DNA of 64,000 nt from Anaeramoeba flamelloides (taxonomy: Eukaryota; Metamonada; Anaeramoebidae): the NCBI GenBank assembly GCA_027625915.1, contig JANTQA010000047.1, positions 11,966,001-12,030,000 of the forward strand, read 5' to 3'. The notes under the pieces were generated by a model. The model was given only the letters and a program-made list of their open reading frames with translations. It made no database searches and had not been told where the DNA came from. This document shows positions 35,850 through 47,510 of the stretch, piece after piece (the stretch's first letter is position 1; each line of letters begins with the position of its first letter). The position numbers were made by a program, and so were the translations under genes.

Positions 35850-35910
35850 TATTTATTTATTGTGAGAAAGGAGTAATCAAAGAAAATTTACTAAAATAAA
35901 AAAGAGAAGA
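35850..35910 (+). repeat. Dispersed repeat R3, copy 1
   Basis: The core GAGAAAGGAGTAATCAAAGA followed by AAATTTAC and an AAAAAGAGA tail recurs at 60401-60458 in the same orientation and at 51379-51440 in reverse complement. Confidence 0.7.
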
Positions 35911-35974
35911 ATAATAATTAAAAATATTAAAGTATAAAAATATTATATCATTTACATGAAAAATTTATAAATTA

Positions 35975-36330
35975 TTTACTGTCGTTAGGTTTTTACGGGT
36001 TTGAAAGAATTGAGTAAAATCCTTGATTTTACTAAATTATTTCGAAGTTTGGAAAACCTCCTTTAGTTTTTTTTTTAATTCTCAAATTAAAAAAAAAGCT
36101 AGGCACTGACGATACATCTACTGAAACAGGAGGGGTAAAAACACAATAGAAAGATTATCAGTAATAAATAAAGATTCAAAAAATTGTGATTACTAAATTG
36201 GCATTTCACTGTCGTTAGTTTTTTTTTTTAATTTAAAGGAATGGGATAAAATCTTTGATTTTGCTCTATTCTTTTGAAATAAAAAAAAACAAAAAAAAAA
36301 ACTCAGACACGACTATCGAAGAGTGGGACA
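35975..36330 (+). repeat. Hairpin-unit repeat R2 (two units)
   Basis: Two near-palindromic units. In the first, TTGAAAGAATTGAGTAAAAT pairs with ATTTTACTAAATTATTTCGA (35999-36051). In the second, AATTTAAAGGAATGGGATAA pairs with a GATTTTGCTCTATTCTTTTG stretch (36231-36279). Both begin after a TCGTTAG motif and are followed by AGCTAGGCACTGACGA or CTCAGACACGAC phrases also seen at 41.4 kb. Noncoding. Confidence 0.65.
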
Positions 36331-36360
36331 CTATGTACCCGAATTTGTATATTTTTTAAC

Positions 36361-36892
36361 TAAACTAGATTCCAAAAATTTGGACACAGTTTATACAGTT
36401 GAAAGAACATCATTACTGTACTTTAAATTCAAATTGGAAAGAATTTTGATTTTACAAACAATTTCATTTTTTGTCTTTTTTGTTTTGTTTTCATTTCCTT
36501 TTTTGCAGTTACGTAATCTGTTTCGTTAGATCTCGAAATTTTTTTCAATGGTTGATAGAAGGTTAGTGTTGAGTTTGTTAAATTGGAAAATCAAATACAA
36601 TTGGTAGATGGTATCTTATCATTGGATCGATCAACAATGGTTGGTGAAATTTCAACAAATTTACCAATACATTTTTTGTTCCGCTCGTTTCATTATTTTG
36701 GACACACCTGTTTTTATTTTTGAGTTTTAAATTGTTTTCTTTTATTTGGATGAAAATGATTACTTATAAAAACATTAATACCTTGTAACTTAAATGTAGT
36801 TTTATATTAGGTTTGGGAAAATACAATAAATTGAGTTTTTTTTTTGCCTATTTTTGATTTTGGGTGTGTCCAAATTTTTGGAACGGGGTTTA
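36361..36892 (-). mobile_element. MITE family A, copy 4
   Basis: 532 bp, reverse complement of the copy at 4516 and the best preserved of the four. The ends are GATTCCAAAAATTTGGACAC and GTGTCCAAATTTTTGGAACG, bounded by TA. A sub-terminal copy of the terminus (TTTTGGACACACC near 36700) lies in the interior, as in the other copies. Noncoding. Confidence 0.9.
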
Positions 36893-37804
36893 TTTTAGAA
36901 ATTTTTTATTTTCAATTTTTTCTTTATTACCTTAAGTTTTCTTACCATAAGAGCTTTGATGAGCAATTCTCGATAAGAACAATAAATTTAGTAATTTTGA
37001 TTAGTCAGATTAAAGAGTATTTGAGTATTTTTCCAAAGGATAACATTTTTATATAATTTTTTGTATTAAAATTTTTACAAATTTTTTTTTCCATTTGATT
37101 CTGATAAAATTATATCTTTCCCAATACCAAATAAAGTGATTTATATTTTCATAATATTGAGTGTAATAATCAAAAAATATTTTGAACTCTATAATGAAAA
37201 TGTTTTTAATCAGACTACGTGTATCCCTCCTTTATCAAATTCTATTTGAGATTCAAATATTGCCTCTATAAAATGTTTTAAAGATAGTCCTAATTTTACC
37301 AAACCTAAAATTGACTATTTGTAAAAAAATCGGGATTAAAAAAATATTCTTGAAGAATATCTCTTTCCAATTTCCCTCAACTAGAGTTCTAATTAAATCC
37401 TTCCAATTTTAAATTATTCATTGGTAGCTAAAAAAAAAAACGAGGAAACTAATGTATGATAAAAGTAAAAATTCCTTATCAATTCAAATATATTATTAAA
37501 TTAAGATTAATGTTAATAGAAAAATAAAAGTTACAAAATTTTCATTCTTCTTACCAAAATAATTGTTCCAAAGATCACATCAAAAAAACAACATATAATC
37601 TAAGAGTTTAAAAAAACTTTTAAATATATCAACTCTAATAAGGAAAAATCAGAATAGAACCGAGTTCTGGAATAATAACTTAATTACTTTTAATGTAATC
37701 TTTGGAAAAATAATTAGAGAAAGAAGAATGAAAATTTTATATAATTTATTTTTTAATTGATAATATTTAGACCTTTTGAATCAAGTTTATCATAAGGATA
37801 GTTA
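36893..37804. other. Intergenic DNA
   Basis: AT-rich sequence between two mobile elements. No exon, RNA gene or additional inverted repeat was recognised. Confidence 0.45.
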
Positions 37805-38206
37805 CATCTGTTCCAAGGCTACCATGATATTTTTTCAATATCAAATTTTAAAGTTGATATAGATTTTTAAAAAGTCGCATATAAGAATAAATAAGCTCAT
37901 ATTGAAAAAAAATAATTCCTAAATGAGTTGATACGAAAAATAAACTTATGATGTGATCAAAAAAAAAATTATTTTTTTCAGAGTGAATTTTATGTAGTTT
38001 CTCTATAAATTGTTGATGTTGAGACTCATTTTGGGTTCTGAAAATTTATTTTTTCGAAATCAGAAAAAATTCTTGAATATTGGCTCATTTAGGAATTATT
38101 TTTTTTCAATATGAGCTTATTTATTCTTATATGCGACTTTTTAAAAATCTATATCAACTTTAAAATTTGATATTGAAAAAATTTAATGGTAGCCTTGGAA
38201 CAGCTG
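37805..38206. mobile_element. Foldback element, family E, copy 1
   Basis: 402 bp between TA dinucleotides (37803-37804, 38207-38208). The two ends are inverted repeats of about 125 bp: CATCTGTTCCAAGGCTACCA at left and TGGTAGCCTTGGAACAGCTG at right, continuing through GTCGCATATAAGAATAAATA and its complement. The centre is about 150 bp and noncoding. A related element is nested at 60938-61381. Confidence 0.88.
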
Positions 38207-39169
38207 TATGTTACGAGTATCTATTATTTTTTTTTTGACCAATTTCTCAATAATGATTTATTATCTTGAAATATATTTAATATTGAAAATCAACAGGGTT
38301 TTTCAAAACTAAGTAATTGGTAAAAAAATTTCTCAATCTAGATTAAATCTTGACAAAAAATTTTCTTATATCTATTAAATTTAAGTAAAAACAATTTAAT
38401 AGAGATTAGTCCCTTCGTTCAATAAAAATAATCACAATTTTCATGGTAATTTGAATCAACATGGAAAGAATACCACAATCCATACAAATACTTTCAAGAG
38501 TTTTTGGAACAATCAGCATTACAGTCTACAAGATTTCAGTTTTTGATATTCTTTCATTTTTTTTCCAAATTCCAATGGCCTAATACAAACTTTTGTAAAC
38601 CAAAAAAAGGGCAAAAAAATAATAATTAACAAAAGATAAAATTATGGATTAATTGAAATTTTAGAAATTATTGAAAGAAAAAATATTTGTTGCTTTTAAA
38701 AACCTGAAACTCTTTTTATGAAAACCGAAAAGCCGAAAATTGTTTAAATTACATGTTTTTAAAAGTTTAACTTGTAAAAACTTTTAAATTGAAAGCAATT
38801 TAATTTTGATCTTGTTATATTTCATTCAAAATTTGGAACAATTTCAAAAACACAAAGTGTTGTCAAGTAAAATTAGTGACAACAATTTTTGTACTATTTT
38901 TGTTGTCAGAAGATCGATAAGTATTCATTTTTTTTAAAAAATTTACCTCTTATTCTCATAAGCAAAGGGCAAGTTCTCTTTAATGAATAAAAAAGGCAAA
39001 TTTGAAAATCAACAAAAGAACCAAAATAGTCTTTTGGATTCACACCACCAAAATACAACGGATCGATCAATGTTTGTAGTTATTTTTCAAAAAAGAAAAA
39101 GAAAATTTTTTTTCCAATTGATTTTGATTGTTGGGCATCGTACCCAACAAGAACCGAAAAAGAAAACCC

Positions 39170-39202
<33 letters not shown>

Positions 39203-39276
39203 AACAAAAATTGTTTATTAATTTCGATTTTCTTAAAATATTTTTTTTTTTTAATTCTTTTACTTTAACACAAAAA
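38207..39276. other. Region upstream of the unrecognised 39-kb gene
   Basis: Between 38420 and 38560 the base composition is mixed and all strands show short open stretches, but no family is recognisable. A low-complexity open frame at 38983-39201 (K/Q/N rich, with an A-run at 39170-39196) may be leader sequence or an upstream exon. Confidence 0.35.
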
Positions 39277-39808
39277 ATGATGCAAAACAATAATACTTCA
39301 ACAACAAATTTTGATTCCAAAAGAGGAAAAGATCTTCGAGAGAGATCTTTTATCACCTCATCCAATTCAAAAACCAAGAAACAAAAAATGAATAATGATT
39401 CAAGAGACACATTAAAAAGGCATGAAAACAAGCCTATCAACACACAACCTAGCTCTTTGAAACCAAGTCAACAAACGAATTGCAACTCAGACAAAATTGA
39501 ACAAGATACCAAAAAAAAAGTTAATAAAATGCCACACAAAAGCCTTGATGAATTGTATTCAACCACATCTTCTTTTCATTACCCAAATCAAATAAAGTAT
39601 CTTTCAAAAGTTATTTCGTCAAACCTTACTAACAATAAAAATACTCTTCACTCTTCATATTCTCTGAACAAAAAACAAGATCAGAACCAAACAATTCCAA
39701 ATAGTTTTCAGAAATCACAATTAGATTCAAAACAAAAATTTAATACCAACCAGAAAATGGATTTAGAAACAAACCTTGAACAAGAATTACCTCAACAAAC
39801 TTTAAGTA
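39277..39808 (+). CDS. First exon of an unrecognised gene (hypothetical, incomplete)
   Basis: From tandem ATG codons at 39277 and 39280 the frame runs MMQNNNTSTTNFDSKRGKDL and onward for 177 codons in N/Q/K/S-rich, hydrophilic, probably disordered sequence. At 39809 it meets a canonical GTAAGTTT donor; beyond it the same frame turns into a Phe/Leu-rich translation of a T-rich tract, which looks like intron. I therefore end the exon at 39808 (phase 1). The next exon could not be found by eye. No domain is recognised. A single-exon protein ending at 39909 is the alternative, with a hydrophobic tail. Confidence 0.5.
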
Positions 39809-40865
39809 GTAAGTTTAGGAATTACCTTAAACAATTATTTCTTTTTCAATTTTTTTTTGCTTTGTTTTTGAAACACCACCAACAAAAACTTTCTGTTTTT
39901 ACTTTTTAAAAAAAAGTAATTATTTTTAAAGTGCTACCAATAATTAAAAAAGTTTTTTAGTTTAACTCTTTGAAAATTAATTGGTTGGTTTCATAAAAAA
40001 ATTGATTTTTTGATAAAATTATTTGAACATTGATTTTTCTTCTAAGAAAAGATACTCAAATCAAAAAATTTTACGTAAAAAAGGTATTTATAATAGATTA
40101 TTTTCAAAAAGTGTGACCGAAAAAAATTGTTAAGAAAAATAAACTGAATAAAGAAATATTAAACCCTTCTCAAAAATTTGAAATTCTGGATGCTTATATT
40201 GTAAATAAACTTGATAACTAAGGGTGAAATGTTAATTAAAGTCTATTATTGAAAAAAATACCTGACATGAAAATAATTCCAAACACGATTATTAATAGTT
40301 AATATTTTGGAAAATTGTTCTATAATTGCAGATTGATTTCTTTATATTTAAGAATCAAACTTTTTAAAATTATAACTCGCCACTTATTTGAATGAAGATT
40401 AATCAAATTACACTTGTTCAAAACACCATTCAATCAACCCAAAAAACAAGAATAAAAATGATCATTTTCCAAATTCATTGCAAATCTCTATAAAACTCTA
40501 TTGTTTTTCAAAAAAAGTAGATCTACTTTAGGCTATCAAACAATTCAATGAGTATTCTATAGACACCCTCACTTTAATGAACTTTAGGTAGGTTTATTAC
40601 TGAGCTCATAAAAAAATTTGGTTAGTTAGAAAAAGGAATTGTTTCTAAATAAAAGAAATTACACAAAAATTTTCCTAATAATAACAATTAAAAATCTTGT
40701 CCGTGATTATTTTCATGTCAGGTATTTTTTTCAATACTATAATTCTTTTATCCAACTTAAAAATTTTCAAATTTATTTTTTCTTACGAGTGACAAGGATC
40801 ATGAAAAAAATTTATTTCAAAAAAAAATTAAATATTTGTTAATTTTTCACTTTTTAATAACATCA
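39809..40865. other. Possible intron and downstream DNA of the 39-kb gene
   Basis: AT-rich, beginning with the GTAAGT donor. Between 40260 and 40730 there are inverted phrases on the theme ACCTGACATGAAAATAATTC and its complement (GATTATTTTCATGTCAGGTA), about 460 bp apart, which may bound a small inverted-repeat element (about 40257-40732). Confidence 0.45.
40257..40732. mobile_element. Candidate MITE with inverted ends
   Basis: The left end AAAAAATACCTGACATGAAA at about 40253 and right end TTTCATGTCAGGTATTTTTT at about 40715-40734 are near-perfect inverted repeats, continuing inward over TTGAAAA/TTTTCAA-type blocks. A related right-end phrase (TATTTTCACTTCCTGTAGGT) occurs near 26269. Noncoding; no second complete copy was found. 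Confidence 0.6.
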
Positions 40866-41075
40866 CTTCTAATAAACACTATTGGTTAATAAGAGATCTT
40901 TGATCAAAGATTATTTTTAAAGATATTTTACAATTTAAGTTGGAAAATCTAATTTTCCAGTTTCTATAAAGATTTTTGTTCAAATTTAATAGTAAAAAAA
41001 TTAAAATTTTTTTTTTGCTTCTAGTAAAGTAGTTCTTTTATTATTCTTTTAAAAGTGTTTTAAATTTTAATAAAT
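40866..41075 (-). repeat. Dispersed repeat R1, copy 3
   Basis: Reverse complement of 1-205 over about 200 bp. It shares AACACTATTGGTTAATAAGA, the GATCTTTGATCAAAGA palindrome and AAAATCTAATTTTCCAG. Confidence 0.75.
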
Positions 41076-41165
41076 ATCCTTGAAAATAGGATAATCAATT
41101 ATTTTGGCTATTAAAGAATTATTTATTGATTTAAATTGAAAAAAAAAAATTTTATTTTATTTTTC

Positions 41166-41495
41166 CGTTAGGTTTTCCATAATTTAAAAGAATTGAGTAA
41201 AACAAAATATTTTACTCAATTCTTTTGAATTTTGGAAAATCGCCGTTAGCTTTTCTTGAGTTTTCTATTTATTTGGAAAATTAATAGATTTTCGTTAGGT
41301 TTTTTTTACTTTAGAAATAAAATAGAAAACCTCAAAAAAACCTAGAACACTTTACTAATAAAACAAAAAAGCACAAGAAAAGCTAGGCACTTGACGGGCA
41401 CTTGCGTTAGCTTTTTCAAAATTTAAAAGAAGGGGGTTAAATCAAAGATTTTACTCAATTCTTTTGAATCCTCAAAAACCTAGAACACTCGTGAT
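41166..41495 (+). repeat. Hairpin-unit repeat R2, best array
   Basis: Consecutive units each start with CGTTAG and fold on themselves. In unit 1, GGTTTTCCATAATTTAAAAG with AATTGAGTAAAA (41171-41202) pairs with 41210-41241. A second larger fold pairs CTTGAGTTTTCTATTTA with AAATAGAAAACCTCAA. A third unit (41405-41483) pairs AAAATTTAAAAGAAGGGGGT-like sequence with TTTTACTCAATTCTTTTGAA. The linkers carry AGCTAGGCACTTGACGGGCA and ACCTAGAACACT phrases. Confidence 0.7.
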
Positions 41496-43399
41496 TTAAC
41501 ACATTAGTAATTTTTTTTCGACGTTTCAGTTTTATTAGAAAAGTACAGCCGCTTTAAAATTTTTAGTTATTATCTATCCGACCAAATATCTCAAAGTAGA
41601 ATTAAACCAAAATTCATAATCCAAGTTATTTAAAAATTTTTTTAATTCAAAAAACACCTCTTTTAAAAGTGAGGGTTGAGTTGTTTCAAGACTTATTCAA
41701 ACTTTAATACCTAAAACTTCCAAAAACTCAAAAAAAGAAAATTCAAGAAAAAAATATAAAACTTTAAAAGAAAATTATTGAAAAAATAAGAAAAAAATGA
41801 AAGAGAAAAATACTTACACTCTACTGACTAACATGAATTACAAATACATATACAAACCCACGACTAAGCTTTTAAAAAACTGATTTCATATAAGGGTAAT
41901 CGGCTTCGATTCAATTGCGGTCACAAAAAATAAATAAACAAAAATCACCTTTTTTTCTCGACTATAGACTTTTGAAAAATGTAGTTCTACTAACAACAAT
42001 AAATACAACAGCTTCTCAAAAATTTGAAATGAGGGGATGCTGATTATGTTGTGAATAAACTTTATTAACAAGGGTGAAATGTTAATTGAAAGTAATACTT
42101 TTAATTTAATTCCAAATTAATATATTTTTCATTTTTTATTTTACAATAAATTAAAATCGTTTTAATTTAATATTTTTGATTTTTTTTCTTTATTAGTTTA
42201 TTAATCAAAAATTCTCTTTCAATTTTATAATATTCAAATAAGAGTTACTAATATTTTTTTACTGTGCCGTAAGCAGAAAATTAGAAAAAATAAAAAATAC
42301 CAAAATTGTAGAGAAATATATTACTAGTATGAAAAAATAAAATTGAAAAATCCAAATTAGATCAGAGTACATATCTATATTTGAACTTAACATGATTAAA
42401 AAAGTTTAGGTAATCTATTTTTTTGATCAGAAGAGATTTATCCAAAAGAGATTTGTACTGAAAAAAAAGAAATGTATTGAAATACTCAAAATTAAAAGAA
42501 ACATAAGAAGGTAATTATCTGATTTAATTTAGAAAAAAATATTGAAAACCATCTTCATCAATTTCAAATTCTAAAGGATAAAAGTATTATTTACTTTAGA
42601 GCGGAGACTGAAAAACAGTATTTAATTGCTTTTTTTTCTTTGAGGTGAAAAATTTCATAAAAAATTAAATCGTTAATAAACATCAGGGATTTGGTACTCA
42701 TTTTCATTAATGAGATTTACTTTCTGAGATTATTTATTACCAAGTGAGTTACAAAATTTATAAATATACTCTTAAAAAAAAAACATTTGTAATTTGAATG
42801 ATATTTAGTAGTTAGATTTTATGGTTTTTTTTATTAAAGAAAATCGCAAAAAAGAGACATTTAATTTCTCAGCTCGTCGAAAGAATCGTTTAATTTCCAT
42901 TTAGGTTTTAAAATTGCTTCGTTTTGGTGGTGTGTGTTCCACTCGGTACAGAAAAAAAAAGGAGTTCTATTTTTTCTTATGTAAGAAATCGCAATTAAAT
43001 TTATTAGTTTTACAAAAAAATAAAATTATTTATCTTTCCATATTTATTCAAATTCTCGAGAAAAAAACAATCCAAATTCAGCCACCTTTGTACTTATCTA
43101 TCAATTATTTTGATTTTAGTAACTAAAAAATATAAAAACATTGAAAATATTTTTATTTTTTTTTCAATTTTCAGAGAAAGATTCTGGTGGTTTATTTATC
43201 TCAAACTGTGAATCAAAATTCGAATCAAACTGCATTTTAATCAGATTTAGATATGCTTATTTTCATTAAAACAAATTTTTTCAAAAAAACATTATCTCCA
43301 GTATATTAAAACATATCATATCAATAATTGTAACATAAAAAATTTTGAATTATACACTATTTTATATATATAATATCTTTATATTTAAACAACTTCAAA
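41496..43399. other. DNA upstream of the non-LTR retrotransposon
   Basis: Mostly AT-rich. At 42906-42981 a segment lies between an ATTTAG acceptor and a GTAAGA donor, and another follows TTCAATTTTCAG at 43175. Both have mixed composition and are open in one or more frames, but no continuous sensible protein results. They could be leader sequence of the retrotransposon or exons of a decayed gene. Confidence 0.4.
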
Positions 43400-44569
43400 T
43401 AAATAGATAATATTTCAAAAAATGGGCGTGATGATGATAAAGAAATTTTAACAATTGAAAATCAAAATGAAACTAATAATCTAGATACATTTCCAAATGA
43501 GCATTCATTATTAAAAAAATTAAATGAATTAGACTCAAAAATTAATAAAATTGAAAAAATGATAAAAACAATCCAAACAATTGGTTTTGAAGAAATTAAA
43601 TTTGATCCAAAACGAAAAAAATATTTTGCTTTTCGTATTCTTTCACAAAACAAATATGTAGCTGATGTTAAACATCTTGGCTTTGAAGAAAAGGTCAACT
43701 CTATAACAACTAACAATGTAATAATATTAATAAATTTTAAAAAACAAAAAAATTCTTCTTCTGTCATGTTTATTTTAATAACCTAAACTCCATTTCACTC
43801 AAAGGGGGCCAGCCAAAAATGAAAAAATCACTTTTTTTTTTTTAAGAATCAACCAAATGACCATTGTTTGGAAATAAGAGAAATAATAAACTTCGGATTA
43901 GAGTTGATATTCATAAAAGAAATACATGAGCAAACTATAAATATTTCATAAAAAAATAAAATGTTAAAAAAATTTTTGACAACTTTCATATTGGACGTCT
44001 CGTACAAAATTTCTCAATTTCTTTGGAAAATTAAAATATTTGACAATAAGATTTTTAAATGGTAAGTGTCTGAATTTTAAAAGAAATTACAAAGCCTCAA
44101 TTTTCAAAAAGTTAATTAGGAGTTTCAAACATTTTTTTTTTTTTTCAAATTTACTTTTTCTAAAAAAAAAAAACGAAAAGGAAAAAAAAAAAAGAAATAA
44201 CAAAAAATGATTCTGAACAAAAAATCGAAATTTTATTTTGAGAAGAATACTGAATTAAACTCATGGAATATGTTCTATTTCTTCAATAAAACTGTGCACC
44301 TTTGACTGAAAAATAATTTACGATGATTTTTAATAAATTTTCAAGAAAAAAAAATCAACCTAAAAAAAGTGTTTAACTTGCTTTATTTGAGAATTAACCA
44401 AAAAAAAAAAAAAAAAAAAAAAATAATAATAATAATTTTTTAAACTTGTAATTTGGGAAAATCTCGAAAAAATAAAAACTTTTAAAAGAATATTAATAAA
44501 TAAACAAAAAAATATTCCAAATGATTTATATATAAAACATTTTTTTGAAGAACAAAAGAAAGATTATTA
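43400..44569 (+). pseudogene. LINE ORF1 remnant, split by MITE B
   Basis: From about 43400 the frame is open through a short coiled-coil-like stretch (LLKKLNELDSKINKIEKM) into a compact region (KYFAFRILSQNKYVADV, NNVIILINFKK) resembling an ORF1 RRM-like fold. It ends at a TAA (43784-43786) that lies in the terminus of the inserted MITE. Beyond the MITE, in another frame, VIWENLEKIKTFKRIL followed by IPNDLYIKHFFEEQKK (about 44451-44569) resembles the end of LINE ORF1 proteins (the W.N..KLK...I.INED.T.E...K pattern). The middle is lost. ORF1 identity is inferred from position and pattern, not from a diagnostic motif. Confidence 0.5.
43784..44320 (+). mobile_element. MITE family B, copy 1, inserted in LINE ORF1
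   Basis: 537 bp, TA-bounded. The left end CATTTCACTCAAAGGGGGCC and right end CACCTTTGACTGAAAAATAA are inverted. It is co-linear with 51663-52239. It lies in a family of at least four copies in this window. Its terminal TAA stops the upstream ORF1 frame. Confidence 0.85.
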
Positions 44570-44587
44570 ATAAAAGGTTCTAAAAAA

Positions 44588-47498
44588 ATGAAAAATAAAA
44601 ATCAAAAAATAAATATTAATATAGCCTCTTTAAATATTTGTGGCTTGAATAATTCAAATAAAATTTTTAAATTAGAATCTTTTTTATTAAAATGTAATAT
44701 CGATATTTGTTTAATACAAGAATCCAAAATAACAAAAAAACCAACTTTCACAAACTATTTCTCTGTGAATAAAAAAATCTTATGGAAATAATGGAAATAA
44801 GGGTGGTTTATTAATAATAATAAAAAAAGATATTTCTAGAATTTTTTCGTGAAATATTAATTGCTGATTTAGATGTAATGGGAATACAATTTACTGATTT
44901 AATCATTATTAATATATATCGGAGAAATGACCGAAATATTGAAATTAATAAAAAAATAATAAATATCTTAAGAAAATACCAAAACAATAAAACAATTATT
45001 GGTGGTGATTTTAATTTAAATGAAAATAAAATAAAATTATTTGAAAAATTTAATTTTAAAATATTTCTTAATAATAAACCAAGTAGAAAACCAAACAATT
45101 TGGATTATTTTTTTAACAAATTTTAATAATTTAAAACTCAATAAATCAAAGACTATCAAAAATTTTATTAGTGATCATAATACAATTATGAATAAATTTG
45201 AAATAAACTCAAATTGGGGAAATCAATGATATCTATAAAATTAAAGATATTCCAACCTTTCAAGAAGACTTTCTCCAATTCTTTTCTCGGCAGAATTTTA
45301 ATTTAAATGAAGAAAATTTTATTTTATTTAAAAAAAAATATAAACAGAAAGAAAGAATAGTATTTGATATCAAACAAGATAAATTAAAAATTAATAATTT
45401 ACTTTATAAATTGTTTGATAAAAATGAAACTTTACATAAAATCAAAAAAAATTAATGAATTAAATTACTTAAAATTACTTAAACAAATAAATGAAGAATA
45501 TAATAAAAATAAAAACTTTTGGAAAACATTAAATAAAATAAGAGAAACTTCTACAAAAAATGTTTTTAAATAATGAAACCATATTCACAGTGTATAACGA
45601 TTTTGTAAAATCAATTAGTCAAAAAACCTAATACAAATATAATTAATTATATTAAAAAATTTAAAATTAATAAAAATTCATTAAATCCAATTGACATAAA
45701 GGAAATTTTTTGATCAAGATAAAATTAAAGAAATAATCAAATTTCAAAAAAATAAATCAGTTAAAGAATTTGACAAAATAAATCATTATAAGTTTATAAA
45801 AAAACCAACCAATTCAATATTTATTAAATTATAATTATTTTATTAAAACAGTTCAAAATATTTTTTTAAATTGGATAACAGACGAAACTGAAAAAAAGTA
45901 TAAATTTTATTAAAAAAAAGAAATTTATTATTTATTCATAAATCGGGGGGATGAAGGCGAACCATTAAATTATCGACCTATCTCTATAAATCAATCTCTT
46001 CCAAGATTTTTTTTAAAATTAATATACATTGGAATTCAAGGCTCGTGGGACTTGATTTCAAAAAAAACAATTTGGATTTAAAAAATATTTTGGAACAAGA
46101 ATTGCTGTTTTAAATTTATTAAGAAAATTTAAAAAATTTAAAAAATAAAAATAAAAATACAGAATACTTTGTAGTTACTATAGACATACAAAAATGTTTT
46201 TGACTCTATACAACACTCGTTAATATATCAATCTATTAAAAAATTTATCAAAAAATGAAACAATTAAAAATTGGCTCTTGAGATATTACAAAAAAGAAGG
46301 AATTGGAGTTTATCAAGGAGATCCCTTATCACCAATTCTTTTCGCATTTATATCTCATTTCCTACTAGAAAAGTTAAAAACTTTAGCTGTTCATGTTCAA
46401 ATGTATGCAGATGATCTTATTCTTATTATGAAAGGGCCATTAATCTCTCTAAAAATTAATTTAGAAAGTATTTTTGAAATAATAAAAAGATTTGGGATGA
46501 ACCCACATAATAAAAAAACCAAATATAAAAAAGAATTAAAAGATATTTTTTATCTTGGGATTTGGTTAGAAAAAAACACACATCTTGAATATAATTTCAA
46601 AAAAGTAGAAAAGTCCTTGGAAACACTTAATCGATTGTTTCAACAAAATAAACTCAACAATGGAGTCAAAATAACTTCTTTCAAAGCTCTCATTTTAAGT
46701 CAACTTTATTATGGTCTTGAAATATTTGACTTGAAACAAAATGATTTTGAGAGAATTGATAGATTTATCAATAAATCAGTCACAAATTTCTTACAAATTA
46801 ATATCCATTCACCTCGGTTAATTTATAAAACTGAAGCAAAAATTGATCTCGCTAGATTAAAAATATACCGAAGAAAATATAAATTGATAGAAAAATTAGA
46901 TTTCTTAAATTTAAAAAAATTAACAACAATACTAAATTTTGGAAAATTGGAAAATGAAAATATTAATTGGCACACTAAGGGATTAAAATTATTAGATTTA
47001 GAATTAAAAGTTTTTCGATTAACCGAATTGGAAAATTCACCTAGTTGGAAAGTTCAACAATATCTAAAAATTATAAAACAACAAAATTGCAATTTCAAAC
47101 AACAAAAATATTTAAACTGGAAAGCTTCAAAAACAATTCTAAAATTTCGAAATTTTACTAATTGTTTAAATAGGTACTCTTATGTAACAAGTAAAAATAA
47201 AAATAAAAATTGTGATTTATGTAAAGAAAAGTTAAATATTGATATCATTGAAGATTTCAATCATTTTTTATGGGATTGTCCGGCCTATAAAATAAATCGA
47301 AAAATCTGGATATCTGAATTTTTTGAAAAAAATAAAAAAATTAATAATATCGGAGATATTATTAATAAAAAGAATTCATCATATATATTATCATTAGTAA
47401 GTGATAATAAAATTTGTGATTCTTTAACAAAATTTCTAAAAAAAAGTTTAGAAATTAGGGCACACAGGAGAAAAGCAATTTTCTCTCTTCAAAAATAA
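44588..47498 (+). pseudogene. LINE ORF2 (endonuclease-reverse transcriptase), frameshifted
   Basis: Read across several frames, the expected order is complete. Endonuclease: INIASLNICGLNN (44606 on), ICLIQESK with the catalytic glutamate, GNKGGLLIII, IIGGDFNLNENK, then FISDHNTI at about 45160-45183. Reverse transcriptase: RGDEGEPLNYRPISI near 45951, VVTIDIQKCF followed by a one-base insertion before the DSIQHS part (46170-46208), then GVYQGDPLSPILFAF and the active-site MYADDLILIM in a clean 406-codon frame at 46278-47498. The C-terminus has CDLCKEKLNI...FNHFLWDCP, a CCHC-type knuckle. Frameshifts and stops in the first 1.7 kb inactivate it; the intact last third suggests fairly recent decay. 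Confidence 0.88.
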
Positions 47499-47510
47499 AA
47501 AAAAAAAAAG

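Larger units (their letters stand above)
43400..47510 (+). mobile_element. Non-LTR retrotransposon (LINE), degenerate, with APE endonuclease and RT
   Basis: An element of about 4.1 kb with an ORF1-like part, an ORF2 carrying apurinic endonuclease, reverse transcriptase and a C-terminal zinc-knuckle motif, and a short A-rich 3' end (47497-47510). The QGDPLSP form of the RT motif and the C-terminal CCHC are reminiscent of L1/Tx1-type elements. Many single-base indels break ORF2, and a MITE interrupts ORF1, so it cannot move on its own. Element ends are uncertain, and no target-site duplication could be found by eye. Confidence 0.8.

Noticed and set aside
38420-38620. Short open stretches resembling a helix-turn-helix transposase N-terminus
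   Set aside because: Several frames on both strands are equally open and no diagnostic residues are present.
39140-39200. Poly(A) tract as a retroposed gene's tail
   Set aside because: No parental coding sequence precedes it and such A-runs are common throughout the window.
42906-43240. Two exon-like segments with ATTTAG/GTAAGA and TTTTCAG signals
   Set aside because: Joining them gives a stop codon or a peptide without recognisable features. They may be leader sequence of the LINE.
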